Source: Nocardia abscessus
GTDB lineage: Bacteria; Actinomycetota; Actinomycetes; Mycobacteriales; Mycobacteriaceae
Length of the DNA: 64,000 nt
Reading direction: 5' to 3'
Assembly (NCBI RefSeq): GCF_015477775.1
Contig: NZ_JADLQO010000015.1
Location: forward strand, 166,136-230,135
Within the stretch, counting starts at the first letter, position 1, and each line of letters begins with the position of its first letter. The notes under the pieces were generated by a model that saw only the letters and a list, made by a program, of their open reading frames with translations, did not search any database and was not told the origin of the DNA. The translations under genes were made by a program, and so were the position numbers. Positions 19,939-27,382 of the stretch are shown piece by piece.

Positions 19939-20811
19939 TCAGCGGCGCGCGCGAGCAGCCGAGACCAGTAAGGGAACGCCCAGCACAGCCATACCGGCGA
20001 AGCCGTATCCGGCGGAGGGCGGAAGGCCGAGGAAGACCCCGTGGGCCAGCGCCGACCCCAGCCAGGTCCACAGGAACAAGGTCACCGGGACGATGCGTGC
20101 CGACGCGCGACCGTTCTCCGGCTGCGTCCGCACCGGATCCGGCGCGGCCTGCTCCCAGGCCGCCAGCAATCCGCCCATCACGAGCGCGACGCCGAACCAC
20201 CCCAGGTAGTTCGTCACCGGAATCCAGTCCAGCCCGGGGAGTCCGGAGTGGGTGTCACACCAGGTCCACTGACCGTCGGCCACCATCTGCGGATCGAGGA
20301 ACAGATCCCAGCCCACCGCGCCGGCCGCCGTCGCCACGATCCGTGCGCGCGTGTGCCGCGACACCATCCCGGCGATCACCCACACCGGGTAGATTCCGCC
20401 GGTCCAGGCCAGCGGCACGATCAACGGCACCGTGAGCAAGGCAGGGCCGAGCCGGTCGACGGCGTACTCGTAGCAGCCGAACGGCACTCCCGTCGCGGTG
20501 CCGATCACCTCGGCGGTGAGCCCGAGGCCGGAGACGACGACCAGGAAGCCGAGGGCGTAGCGCGGTCCTCTGGTCGCGGTGGCGTGTGCCAGCGCGGCGC
20601 CCGCGGACAGCAGCACGACCGCGACCGTGATCCGGTCGCGCGCGCCGCCGGTGGTCAGCGGATATCCGATCTGCGCCACGATCGTCGCGGCGGCGAAGAC
20701 GAGGGGAAGGAGAAAGCGCACCGAGCGATAGCAGGGCACCGAATACGCGGGGTGTTCGCGCGTCGGTGTGATCTGTCCAGTCACCGGTGCCCGCTCGGCC
20801 GAGTCCGTCAT
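19939..20811 (-). CDS. cruF: Carotenoid biosynthesis membrane protein, CruF-like
   Basis: 290-aa polytopic protein with about seven membrane segments. GCYEYAVDRLGPALLTVPLIVPLAW, VGWDLFLDPQMVADGQWTW and PGLDWIPVTNYLGWF carry the conserved Asp/Glu/Trp residues of the CruF/bisanhydrobacterioruberin hydratase family (DUF422), which adds water to the psi end of carotenoids. ATG 20811 overlaps the CrtO-like stop (ATGA). Together with the downstream GT2 gene it resembles the CruF-CruG pair that makes carotenoid glycosides. Function is by family resemblance. Confidence 0.8.
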   Translation of the reverse strand: MTDSAERAPVTGQITPTREHPAYSVPCYRSVRFLLPLVFAAATIVAQIGYPLTTGGARDRITVAVVLLSAGAALAHATATRGPRYALGFLVVVSGLGLTAEVIGTATGVPFGCYEYAVDRLGPALLTVPLIVPLAWTGGIYPVWVIAGMVSRHTRARIVATAAGAVGWDLFLDPQMVADGQWTWCDTHSGLPGLDWIPVTNYLGWFGVALVMGGLLAAWEQAAPDPVRTQPENGRASARIVPVTLFLWTWLGSALAHGVFLGLPPSAGYGFAGMAVLGVPLLVSAARARR

Positions 20812-22370
20812 CGCAGCCACCGGGGTAGCCGACGCCGTCTCAGGTCGCGCAGCGCGAGTGCGGCGGCGGTGCGGCCGCTCGCGCCGGAGACCCCGCCGCC
20901 GGGGTGGGTGGACGCCCCGGTCAGGTACAGCCCCGGCGCGCCGGGCACCCGCTGCCCCGCCAGTTCCGGCAGCGGCCGCCACAGCATCATCTGGTCCAGC
21001 GACATCTCCACGTGCATGACGTTGCCGCCGACGAGCCCGAGCTCACGCTCCAGGTCCACCGGCGTCTGCACGTGCGTGCGCAACACCGTCTCCGCGAAAC
21101 CGGGTGCGTACGAATCGACTTCGGCGATGATCCGGTCGCCTTCCTGCTGCGCGAGGCCGGCCCAATCGGCGCCGGAGGCCAGTTGATACGGGTGCCACTG
21201 CGCCCAGAGCGACAACTGATGCTCACCCGGCGGCGCGATGGTGGGGTCGAGGGCGCTGAAACTCATCGCCAGCACCACCGGCCGCGGCGGCAGGTCCCCT
21301 GCCAGCGCCGCGCCGTGCGCGCGGCGCAACTGCGCGCGGTCGGACACCAGGAATTGCAGGCCGCGAGCGGAGTGATCGATCGGGCTGCCGGGATAGCCGG
21401 GCAGCGCCGACGTGGCGGCCCGCACCACCATCCCGATCCCGGGACCGACGCGGATGCGCCGCCGCCAGTCGTCGAGCGTCGCGCCGTCGAATCCGCCGTC
21501 GCGGAGCAGGTCCAGCGTGGTCAGCACATGGCTGCCCGCGATCACGGTGTCGGCGCACAGCTCTCGGCCCGACGCGGTGCGCACCCGCCAGCGCTCGCCG
21601 TCGCGGCGCAGGGCCACCACCGCGTCGCCCGCGGTCACCACCCCGCCGTCCGAGCGCAGCCGCGCCACCAGCGCCGTGGTCAGCGCTCCGCTGCCGCCGA
21701 CCGCCCGGCCCGGCGGCAGGGTGTGCATGAGCGCGGCGAAGCCCACCATCGGCGCCGTGCCCGGCTCCGACATCGGCGGCCCGGACTGCGCACCGAACCA
21801 CGCCAGCGACGCCTTCAGGCGCTCGTCCTCGAAGGAGGCGTCCAGCAGCGCGTCCCCGGATTGCAGGAATTCCCGCGAGAGGGCGCTGCCGCCGTCTTTC
21901 GCGTCCAGTCCCCAGAACGACCGCACGAGCCTGCCCGGCGTCGGTCCGCCACCGAAGGCTCGCATCACACGGGCGCTGCGCGGACCCCACACCTGGACGA
22001 ACCGGCGATAGGCCGCCGCGTCCCGGCGGCCGCAGGCGGCCGCGATCGACGCGCAGGTCGCTTCCAGGTCACGGTGGAACACGAGGGCGGGGCGGCCCGC
22101 GTGCGCGGGCGTGAAACCCCATGGGTCGCAGTCGATGTATCGCAGCCCGAAGCGATCGAGCTCGAGTTCCTCGACGATGCCGGTGTGGCGGATCATGATG
22201 TGCGCCGACGAGCCGCGATCGACCCGATGGCCGGGGAACCGCTCGACGGTCGACACCGCGCCGCCGAGGACCTCGTCGCGTTCGAGCACCTCGACCTCGT
22301 GGCCGGCGCGGGCGATATAACACGCGGCGACCAAGGCGTTGTGGCCCGAGCCGACGACGACCACCGTCAC
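20808..22370 (-). CDS. FAD-dependent oxidoreductase of the phytoene desaturase/CrtO family
   Basis: 520 aa. The FAD-binding start is VVVVGSGHNALVAACYIARAG, then VLERDEVLGGAVSTVE. The C-terminal block LYLTGASTHPGGGVSGASGR is the second nucleotide-contacting motif typical of CrtI/CrtO proteins. It could be a ketolase (CrtO) or a desaturase; the sequence alone does not decide. GTG 22370 was chosen because it gives the N-terminus immediately before the Rossmann strand; the frame is open further upstream but overlaps the GNAT gene. It is followed by the CruF-like gene with a 4-base overlap. Confidence 0.8.
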   Translation of the reverse strand: MTVVVVGSGHNALVAACYIARAGHEVEVLERDEVLGGAVSTVERFPGHRVDRGSSAHIMIRHTGIVEELELDRFGLRYIDCDPWGFTPAHAGRPALVFHRDLEATCASIAAACGRRDAAAYRRFVQVWGPRSARVMRAFGGGPTPGRLVRSFWGLDAKDGGSALSREFLQSGDALLDASFEDERLKASLAWFGAQSGPPMSEPGTAPMVGFAALMHTLPPGRAVGGSGALTTALVARLRSDGGVVTAGDAVVALRRDGERWRVRTASGRELCADTVIAGSHVLTTLDLLRDGGFDGATLDDWRRRIRVGPGIGMVVRAATSALPGYPGSPIDHSARGLQFLVSDRAQLRRAHGAALAGDLPPRPVVLAMSFSALDPTIAPPGEHQLSLWAQWHPYQLASGADWAGLAQQEGDRIIAEVDSYAPGFAETVLRTHVQTPVDLERELGLVGGNVMHVEMSLDQMMLWRPLPELAGQRVPGAPGLYLTGASTHPGGGVSGASGRTAAALALRDLRRRRLPRWLR

Positions 22371-22377
22371 GTGACCC

Positions 22378-22989
22378 TCACAGCGGTAGCCGCCTGCCGA
22401 GGATCGCGAACGGACGGTTGTCGCCCGCGAACACGAAATTCCGGACCACGTCGGTGAATCCCTGCCTGCGGTACAACCGCCAGGCGCGGTTGTCCTCACC
22501 GGCGACCTCGGGCGTCGACAGCAGCACGGCGCGCTCGGTGCGGTCGCGCAGCAGTCGTTCCAGCAGCGTGGCGCCGATACCCCGACCCTGCGCGGTCGGA
22601 TGCACGTGCAGCTCGGTGAGCTCGAAGTAGTCCGAGAGCAGTTCGCGCGTGGAGTGTTCCGGCCAGCCCGAGCGTCGCATTCCGCTGTGCACCTGCTGGT
22701 GCCACCACTGGTGCGCGGCGCCACGGTAGCCGTAGGCGATGGCCACGATCGGTGCGCGGCGCAGATCGATCCGGCCGGAGTCGTCGGGCAGCACCGCGGC
22801 GACCGCCTGCCAGCCGGGCCGGGTGGTGTGCTCGGTCCACATCGGTGCGCGATGGTTCTCGGTCCCGTGCGGATAGTCCATGGCGGCCACGTAGACCGCC
22901 AGCGCGTCGTGCAGCCGGGAGCGCAGAGCCGCTACCGAGAGATCGATGACGGCGGGTGCGGGAGTGTGGTTGGGCTTGACGGCGGTCAT
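22378..22989 (-). CDS. GNAT-family N-acetyltransferase
   Basis: 203 aa. The acetyl-CoA pyrophosphate-binding motif A is LTELHVHPTAQGRGIGATLLERLL, and the C-terminal strand-helix AWRLYRRQGFTDVVRNFVF is typical of GNAT proteins. The substrate is unknown. It lies 7 bases before the CrtO-like GTG and begins the minus-strand run that ends with the glycosyltransferase. Confidence 0.85.
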   Translation of the reverse strand: MTAVKPNHTPAPAVIDLSVAALRSRLHDALAVYVAAMDYPHGTENHRAPMWTEHTTRPGWQAVAAVLPDDSGRIDLRRAPIVAIAYGYRGAAHQWWHQQVHSGMRRSGWPEHSTRELLSDYFELTELHVHPTAQGRGIGATLLERLLRDRTERAVLLSTPEVAGEDNRAWRLYRRQGFTDVVRNFVFAGDNRPFAILGRRLPL

Positions 22990-23034
22990 GGCTCTCGTCG
23001 GTCGCGCGGACGCGGAAGTTTGTCGGTGGGCGTC

Positions 23035-23040
23035 TCTATA
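23035..23040 (-). promoter_or_regulatory. -10 element in the divergent region before the GNAT operon
   Basis: On the minus strand the hexamer is TATAGA, inside an AT-richer patch (23030-23075) that stands out in this GC-rich DNA. The patch also contains short inverted TTGAA/TTCAA elements. It sits about 46 bases before the GNAT ATG and could also carry control sites for the plus-strand HEPN gene. Confidence 0.4.
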
Positions 23041-23159
23041 TTGAAGCTCAATTCAAACGTTCGAATACCTGTTCGGTCCGGGCGGTTGCTGGAAAGCGGT
23101 GGGGGACGCCGCCTCCAGCGCGGATACGGGCCAAGGTACGCGATGGTGGAGGGACGGCG

Positions 23160-23606
23160 ATGTCGATGTCTGGTCGAGTGGAACATCCGGGCCGGCCCGG
23201 CCGGGCCGGCAAGCTGCTGGAGCGCGCGGACGGGTTGCTCATGCAGGCGGCGGGCGAACGAGATCCGCGCGAGCGGTTCCGCACCGCCTATCTGGCAGCC
23301 CTGCGCGGCGCGGGCGCGGTGATCGCGCTCACGGGCGCCGACGCCGCACCCCGCGCGCGTTCGCGCAACGCGTGGGTGCTGATGCAGCGCGCCGCGCCCG
23401 AGTTCGTGATGTGGGCGGACTACTTCAGCGCGCGCTCGGAGATCCGGGCCGCGCTGGAGGCCGGGCTGGACCGAAAGGTCGACGAACACGAGGCCGACGA
23501 GTTCTCTTCGCGGGTGGCGGCATTCCTCCACGACGTGGAAGACCTCCTCGCGGCGTCGGCTCGGCTGCGCCCGGCCCCGGGAGTCACCGGCGGTATGACC
23601 GCTTAG
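23160..23606 (+). CDS. SAV_6107-type HEPN domain protein
   Basis: 148-aa helical protein. The core ERADGLLMQAAGERDPRERFRTAYLAALRGAGAVI and the AWVLMQRAAPEFVMWADYF segment match the actinobacterial SAV_6107 HEPN family, found widely as a single chromosomal gene. ATG 23160 follows GGAGGGACGGCG. HEPN domains can bind nucleotides or be RNases, but the R-x4-6-H active-site motif is not obvious here. It is divergent from the GNAT gene and followed directly by the tandem repeats. Confidence 0.8.
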   Translation: MSMSGRVEHPGRPGRAGKLLERADGLLMQAAGERDPRERFRTAYLAALRGAGAVIALTGADAAPRARSRNAWVLMQRAAPEFVMWADYFSARSEIRAALEAGLDRKVDEHEADEFSSRVAAFLHDVEDLLAASARLRPAPGVTGGMTA

Positions 23607-23621
23607 CTCATCGGCGATCAG

Positions 23622-23885
23622 GCGTACCTCCGCCTTCGCTGCGGCCATGCGCGGTTGAGGACGGACTATGTCCGGCTGCGTCTATCTGCGTACCTCCGCC
23701 TTCGCTGCGGCCGTGCGCGGTTGAGGACGGACTATGTCCGGCTGCGTCTATCTGCGTACCTCCGCCTTCGCTGCGGCCGTGCGCGGTTGAGGACGGACTA
23801 TGTCCGGCTGCGTCTATCTGCGTACCTCCGCCTTCGCTGCGGCCGTGCGCGGTTGAGGACGGACTATGTCCGGCTGCGTCTATCG
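23622..23885 (+). repeat. Four tandem 66-bp repeats, plus a degenerate fifth copy
   Basis: Units start at 23622, 23688, 23754 and 23820. Differences are one base in unit 1 (ccatg for ccgtg) and one at the end of unit 4. A decayed copy continues to about 23945. Each unit contains a perfect CGGAC-TAT-GTCCG hairpin and a CCGC-N7-GCGG hairpin. The unit length is a multiple of three, so ORFs run through it in several frames, but none has a credible start, and I treat it as non-coding. It occupies most of the 466-base gap between the HEPN gene and DUF3040 gene. Confidence 0.95.
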
Positions 23886-24072
23886 GCGTCTATCGGCGGA
23901 CCTCCGGTTTCGCTCCGGCCCTGCGCGGTCTGAAGACGGACTACGCCGACTGGGCCCATAAGGTGGTCTGGCCCTGATCGAACTCGTATCATTGGTGTCA
24001 GATGGCCGCCAAGGTCGGCTATCTGTCGCCTACCCGGAGGCGACAGCCACGCCTAGTGCCGGGGGAGGTACC

Positions 24073-24486
24073 GTGCCACTCTCCGAGCACGAGCAGCGCA
24101 TGCTCGAACAGATCGAGAGCGCTCTCTATGCTGAGGATCCCAAGTTCGCCTCGTCCGTCCGCGGCGGACGGCTTCGTTCGACCTCGAGTCGTCGCAGACT
24201 CCAGGCCGCGGCGTTGTTCGTCCTCGGCCTCTTTCTCCTAGTCGCAGGCATCGCAGCGCCCGTGAAGCCAGGCGGCTTCCCGATCATCAGCCTGATCGGG
24301 TTCATCGTGATGTTCGGTGCGGGTGTGCTCCTGCTGCTCGGCACCGCCAAGAGTGCCGCCAAGAACGACCGCTCGGGTGGCGAAGCCTCCTCCGGCGGCG
24401 CGGGCGCCCGTGGGCGGCAGCGGAAATCCGGCGGTTTCTCCGAGCGTATGGAGGATCGCTTCCGGCGGCGTTTCGAGCAAGAGTAG
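24073..24486 (+). CDS. DUF3040 membrane protein
   Basis: 137 aa. The N-terminus PLSEHEQRMLEQIESALYAEDPKFASSV is the DUF3040 signature. Two membrane helices (LQAAALFVLGLFLLVAGIAA and FPIISLIGFIVMFGAGVLLLL) are followed by a basic, disordered tail. GTG 24073 follows GGGGGAGGTACC. It is a conserved actinobacterial neighbour of the dcw cluster with no established function, and it ends at a strong terminator, so it is not cotranscribed with mraZ. Confidence 0.88.
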   Translation: MPLSEHEQRMLEQIESALYAEDPKFASSVRGGRLRSTSSRRRLQAAALFVLGLFLLVAGIAAPVKPGGFPIISLIGFIVMFGAGVLLLLGTAKSAAKNDRSGGEASSGGAGARGRQRKSGGFSERMEDRFRRRFEQE

Positions 24487-24516
24487 CTCGCCCGTAGCCT
24501 GACAACTTCAGCATTA

Positions 24517-24553
24517 CCGGCGACGCCGCACCGCAGAGGTGCGGCGTCGCCGG
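24517..24553 (+). terminator. Strong hairpin after the DUF3040 gene
   Basis: Perfect 16-bp stem (24517-24532 with 24538-24553) and a 5-base loop, 30 bases after the stop. No clear T-run follows. Confidence 0.75.
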
Positions 24554-24610
24554 TTCGTGTGCGCGGCCGATCGTGTCGCGGATGATCTTCGGGCGGGCGC
24601 TTTCCCCCTT

Positions 24611-24638
24611 CCCCACACCTCCCCACAAACTTCCCCCA
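24611..24638 (-). promoter_or_regulatory. Reverse-oriented TGGGG repeats, possible distal MraZ box
   Basis: On the minus strand three TGGGG pentamers occur (complements at 24611-24615, 24621-24625, 24634-24638), spaced 10 and 13 bases. The first spacing equals that of the MraZ-type repeats 200 bases downstream. It may be a second MraZ site or chance in a C-rich tract. Confidence 0.35.
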
Positions 24639-24805
24639 CCACGCCCCCGCGCACCGGGCGCCAGGGGGTTTGCTGGGTGTTTTCGGGCGTTTGTCCGTGG
24701 GGTCTGCGCGTGTCGGCAGAACTCGTGAAAGTTCTCCACGGCAGTGATAGCTGGGATGACCTGCGGAATCGTCTGAGTCGGGAGCCAGATCACCGCTTGT
24801 TTCGA

Positions 24806-24837
24806 TTGAAAGTGGGGGAAAGTGGGGTAATGTGGAG
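24806..24837 (+). promoter_or_regulatory. mraZ promoter with overlapping MraZ-type operator
   Basis: A -35 TTGAAA (24806-24811) and a -10 TAATGT (24828-24833) are 16 bases apart. Across them run three direct repeats, TGGGG, TGGGG and TGGAG, starting at 24813, 24823 and 24833. The 10-base period equals the TGGGN-N5 array bound by MraZ in other bacteria. Bound MraZ would cover the whole promoter, giving autoregulation of the dcw operon. Confidence 0.75.
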
Positions 24838-24890
24838 CGCGCAGTACTGAAGGGCCGACCATCGAGGTGATCGAATAGGGAGGTATCGAG

Positions 24891-25322
24891 TTGTTTCTCG
24901 GTACCTATACACCTCGCTTGGATGACAAGGGGCGACTCACGTTGCCTGCGAAGTTTCGAGACGATCTGGCGGGAGGGTTGATGGTCACGAAGGGGCAGGA
25001 CCACAGCCTTGCCGTGTACCCGAAGGAAGAGTTCACCGCGCTCGCTCGGCGTGCCGCGGCCGCGTCTCGAAGCAACCCGCAGGCACGCGCGTTCGTCCGG
25101 GCCCTCGCGGCCGGAACGGACGAGCAGCGTCCGGACGCGCAGGGCCGGATCGTGTTGTCCGCCGACCATCGTCGCTACGCCAACCTGCAAAGGGATTGCG
25201 TGGTGATCGGTTCGGTCGACTTCCTGGAGATTTGGGACAAGCAGGCGTGGGAGTCCTACCTCGCCGAGCACGAGGAGGACTTTTCGCAAGCCAGAGACGA
25301 GTCGCTGGGCGGAATCTTCTAG
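24891..25322 (+). CDS. mraZ: Transcriptional regulator MraZ
   Basis: 143-aa AbrB-like double SpoVT-domain DNA-binding protein. LGTYTPRLDDKGRLTLPAKFRDDL is the first repeat with its DxKGR core, and DAQGRIVLSADHRRYANL is the second. It begins with TTG 24891 behind AGGGAGG, an uncommon start codon that may keep levels low. It is the first gene of the dcw cluster and probably binds the TGGGG repeats in its own promoter. A gap of about 185 bases follows before rsmH. Confidence 0.95.
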   Translation: MFLGTYTPRLDDKGRLTLPAKFRDDLAGGLMVTKGQDHSLAVYPKEEFTALARRAAAASRSNPQARAFVRALAAGTDEQRPDAQGRIVLSADHRRYANLQRDCVVIGSVDFLEIWDKQAWESYLAEHEEDFSQARDESLGGIF

Positions 25323-25506
25323 CCGCGGGCGAACGAGTGCCACGCGGTCTCTGCCCGGACGCGGACCCTGACGTACTTCCCCGACGCCAGGTGCCGAGGT
25401 TCGGTCAGAGACCACGGGGCATTCGTATCCGTATCGAAAGCACTGTGTAACAAGGCGACCCGTGTGCGGTGCGCGACGACGCGAGGCAGGACTCCGGGAG
25501 GTCGAG

Positions 25507-26481
25507 GTGAACCGTGAACAGCGCGGTCCCCGCCATGTTCCGGTTCTGCTCGAGCGAGCCGACGCGTTGCTGGGTCCGGCTCTGGCCGAGCCTGGTGCGG
25601 TCTACGTCGACGCGACCCTGGGCTTGGGCGGCCACGCCGAACATTTCCTGAGCACGTACCCCGGCATCCATCTGGTCGGGCTCGACCGCGACACCACCGC
25701 GTTGAAGCTGGCCGGCGAGCGGCTCGAGCCGTACGCGGACCGAGTCACGTTGGTGCACACCCGCTATGACGGCATCGCCGACGCGCTGAGCGAGGCAGGG
25801 CTGCAGCCCACCGGTTCGGTCTCGGCGATCCTGATGGACCTGGGCGTCTCCTCGATGCAGCTGGACGAGGCCGATCGCGGCTTCGCCTATTCCGTCGACG
25901 CCCCGCTGGACATGCGAATGGACCCGACCCGCGGGCTCACCGCCGCCGACGTGCTCAACACCTACAGCCATGGTGACCTGGCCCGGGTGCTGAAAACCTA
26001 CGGCGAGGAACGTTTCGCGAGCCGGATCGCCGCCGAGGTCATCCGCCGGCGCAAGGTCAAACCGTTCAGCACGAGCGCCGAACTGGTGGAGCTGCTGTAC
26101 GCGACGATCCCCGCGGCCACGCGCCGTACCGGCGGGCACCCGGCCAAGCGCACCTTCCAAGCCCTGCGAGTGGAGGTCAACGGGGAACTCGACTCCTTGC
26201 GCGCCGCGCTGCCCGCCGCGCTCGCCGCGCTGCGTGTCGGCGGCCGCATCGTCGTCATGTCCTACCAATCGCTGGAAGACAAGGTGGTCAAGCACGAGCT
26301 CGTCACGCACACCGCGTCCAGGACGCCGGTGGGCCTGCCGGTGGAGTTGCCCGGGATGGGACCGGAGTTCCGGATGCTGACCCGCGGCGCGGAGAAGGCG
26401 ACCGAGCAGGAGATCGAGGACAACCCGCGGGCGGCCCCTGTGCGCATGCGCGCCGCCGAGCGGATCCAGGAGGCCGGGTGA
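25507..26481 (+). CDS. rsmH: 16S rRNA (cytosine-1402-N4)-methyltransferase
   Basis: SAM-dependent methylation of C1402 in the ribosomal P site. 324 aa. HVPVLLERADALL opens the protein, YVDATLGLGGHAEHFL is the SAM-binding motif I, and DLGVSSMQLDEADRGFAYSVDAPLDMRMDP is the RsmH signature; FQALRVEVNGEL lies further on. GTG 25507 was chosen because GGGAGG ends 5 bases before it, although the frame extends to 25462. Confidence 0.95.
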   Translation: MNREQRGPRHVPVLLERADALLGPALAEPGAVYVDATLGLGGHAEHFLSTYPGIHLVGLDRDTTALKLAGERLEPYADRVTLVHTRYDGIADALSEAGLQPTGSVSAILMDLGVSSMQLDEADRGFAYSVDAPLDMRMDPTRGLTAADVLNTYSHGDLARVLKTYGEERFASRIAAEVIRRRKVKPFSTSAELVELLYATIPAATRRTGGHPAKRTFQALRVEVNGELDSLRAALPAALAALRVGGRIVVMSYQSLEDKVVKHELVTHTASRTPVGLPVELPGMGPEFRMLTRGAEKATEQEIEDNPRAAPVRMRAAERIQEAG

Positions 26482-26608
26482 GGAAGCTGTGCGCGGCGCC
26501 TCATCGCGCCGGCTGCGTGCGGATGTCCCGCAGAGATATCGGAGGCCGGATGAGACAGCGTCGCGCTGTGCTTCTCCGGCGTCCCGGGAGGACAGAGGAG
26601 GGGAATCG

Positions 26609-27382
26609 ATGAGCGTGCGGACGCGGACCGTCGAAGCGCCGGGCCGGGTCGCCCGGCGGGTCCAGGATGCCGAACGGGTGAAGTCGGGTGCGGCGCAGCG
26701 CGCCTACGCGCGGCGGCGCCTTCGTGCCGAAAGCGGTTCGGACACCGCGTTTCTGCCCACTGTGCGGCGCTCGGCGATGGCCGCGCGCATTCCGTTCGTC
26801 ACGGCCATCATCGCCCTGCTCGGCTGCGGTCTCGCGCTCACGTTGCTGCTGACCACGCGCGCCGCGGAGGACAGCTATCAGCTCGGTGACGCGCGGGCGA
26901 CGAATCGGCGGCTGGCCGACGAGCGCGCCGCGCTGCAGCGGGAGGTAGAGGCCGCCGATTCGGCGCCGGAACTGGCCGCGCGAGCACGCGAACTCGGCAT
27001 GATCCCGGCCAGGGACCCGGCCCGCCTGCTGGTCGGCCCGGACGGCTCGGTCACGGTGATCGGCAAGCCCACTCCGGCCCAGGGCACTCCCGTGCCCCCG
27101 CTGAACGCCTCGCCTTCGGCGCGGCCGTGGGGCGAGCGGGTGGTTCCCGTCACCACCACGCCCGGTGCTCCTGCGCCGGGCAGGCCGAGCACCGGGCCGC
27201 AGAACCCGCAGGTGAACGCGGCGCCCGCGCCGGGAAGTCCGGTCCCGACGTCCCCTGCGGCGGTCGTCCCGCCGTCGGCGCTGCCCGCGCCACCGGCCGA
27301 GGCGCCGCAGCCACCCGCGGAAACGGTGCCGCGATCGGACGCGGCGCAGCCTGAGACGGCACCCGGCGGAGTGCCGCAGTGA
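26609..27382 (+). CDS. ftsL: FtsL-like bitopic cell-division protein
   Basis: 257 aa: a basic cytoplasmic head, one membrane helix (IPFVTAIIALLGCGLALTLLLTT), then a predicted coiled coil (ATNRRLADERAALQREVEAAD) and a long Pro/Ala-rich tail from about residue 150. This topology and the place between rsmH and ftsI identify it as the actinobacterial FtsL, which bridges FtsQ/FtsB-type proteins to the FtsW-FtsI synthase. ATG 26609 follows GAGGAGGGG. The stop overlaps the ftsI GTG as GTGA. Confidence 0.82.
   Translation: MSVRTRTVEAPGRVARRVQDAERVKSGAAQRAYARRRLRAESGSDTAFLPTVRRSAMAARIPFVTAIIALLGCGLALTLLLTTRAAEDSYQLGDARATNRRLADERAALQREVEAADSAPELAARARELGMIPARDPARLLVGPDGSVTVIGKPTPAQGTPVPPLNASPSARPWGERVVPVTTTPGAPAPGRPSTGPQNPQVNAAPAPGSPVPTSPAAVVPPSALPAPPAEAPQPPAETVPRSDAAQPETAPGGVPQ

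Noticed and set aside
23622..23945. CRISPR-like array
   Set aside because: Units are directly adjacent with no variable spacers, 66 bases is too long, and no cas genes are near.
23099..23977. Repeat-containing ORF of 292 codons
   Set aside because: The 66-base unit is a multiple of three, so any frame stays open. It overlaps the HEPN gene out of frame and has no start site of its own.
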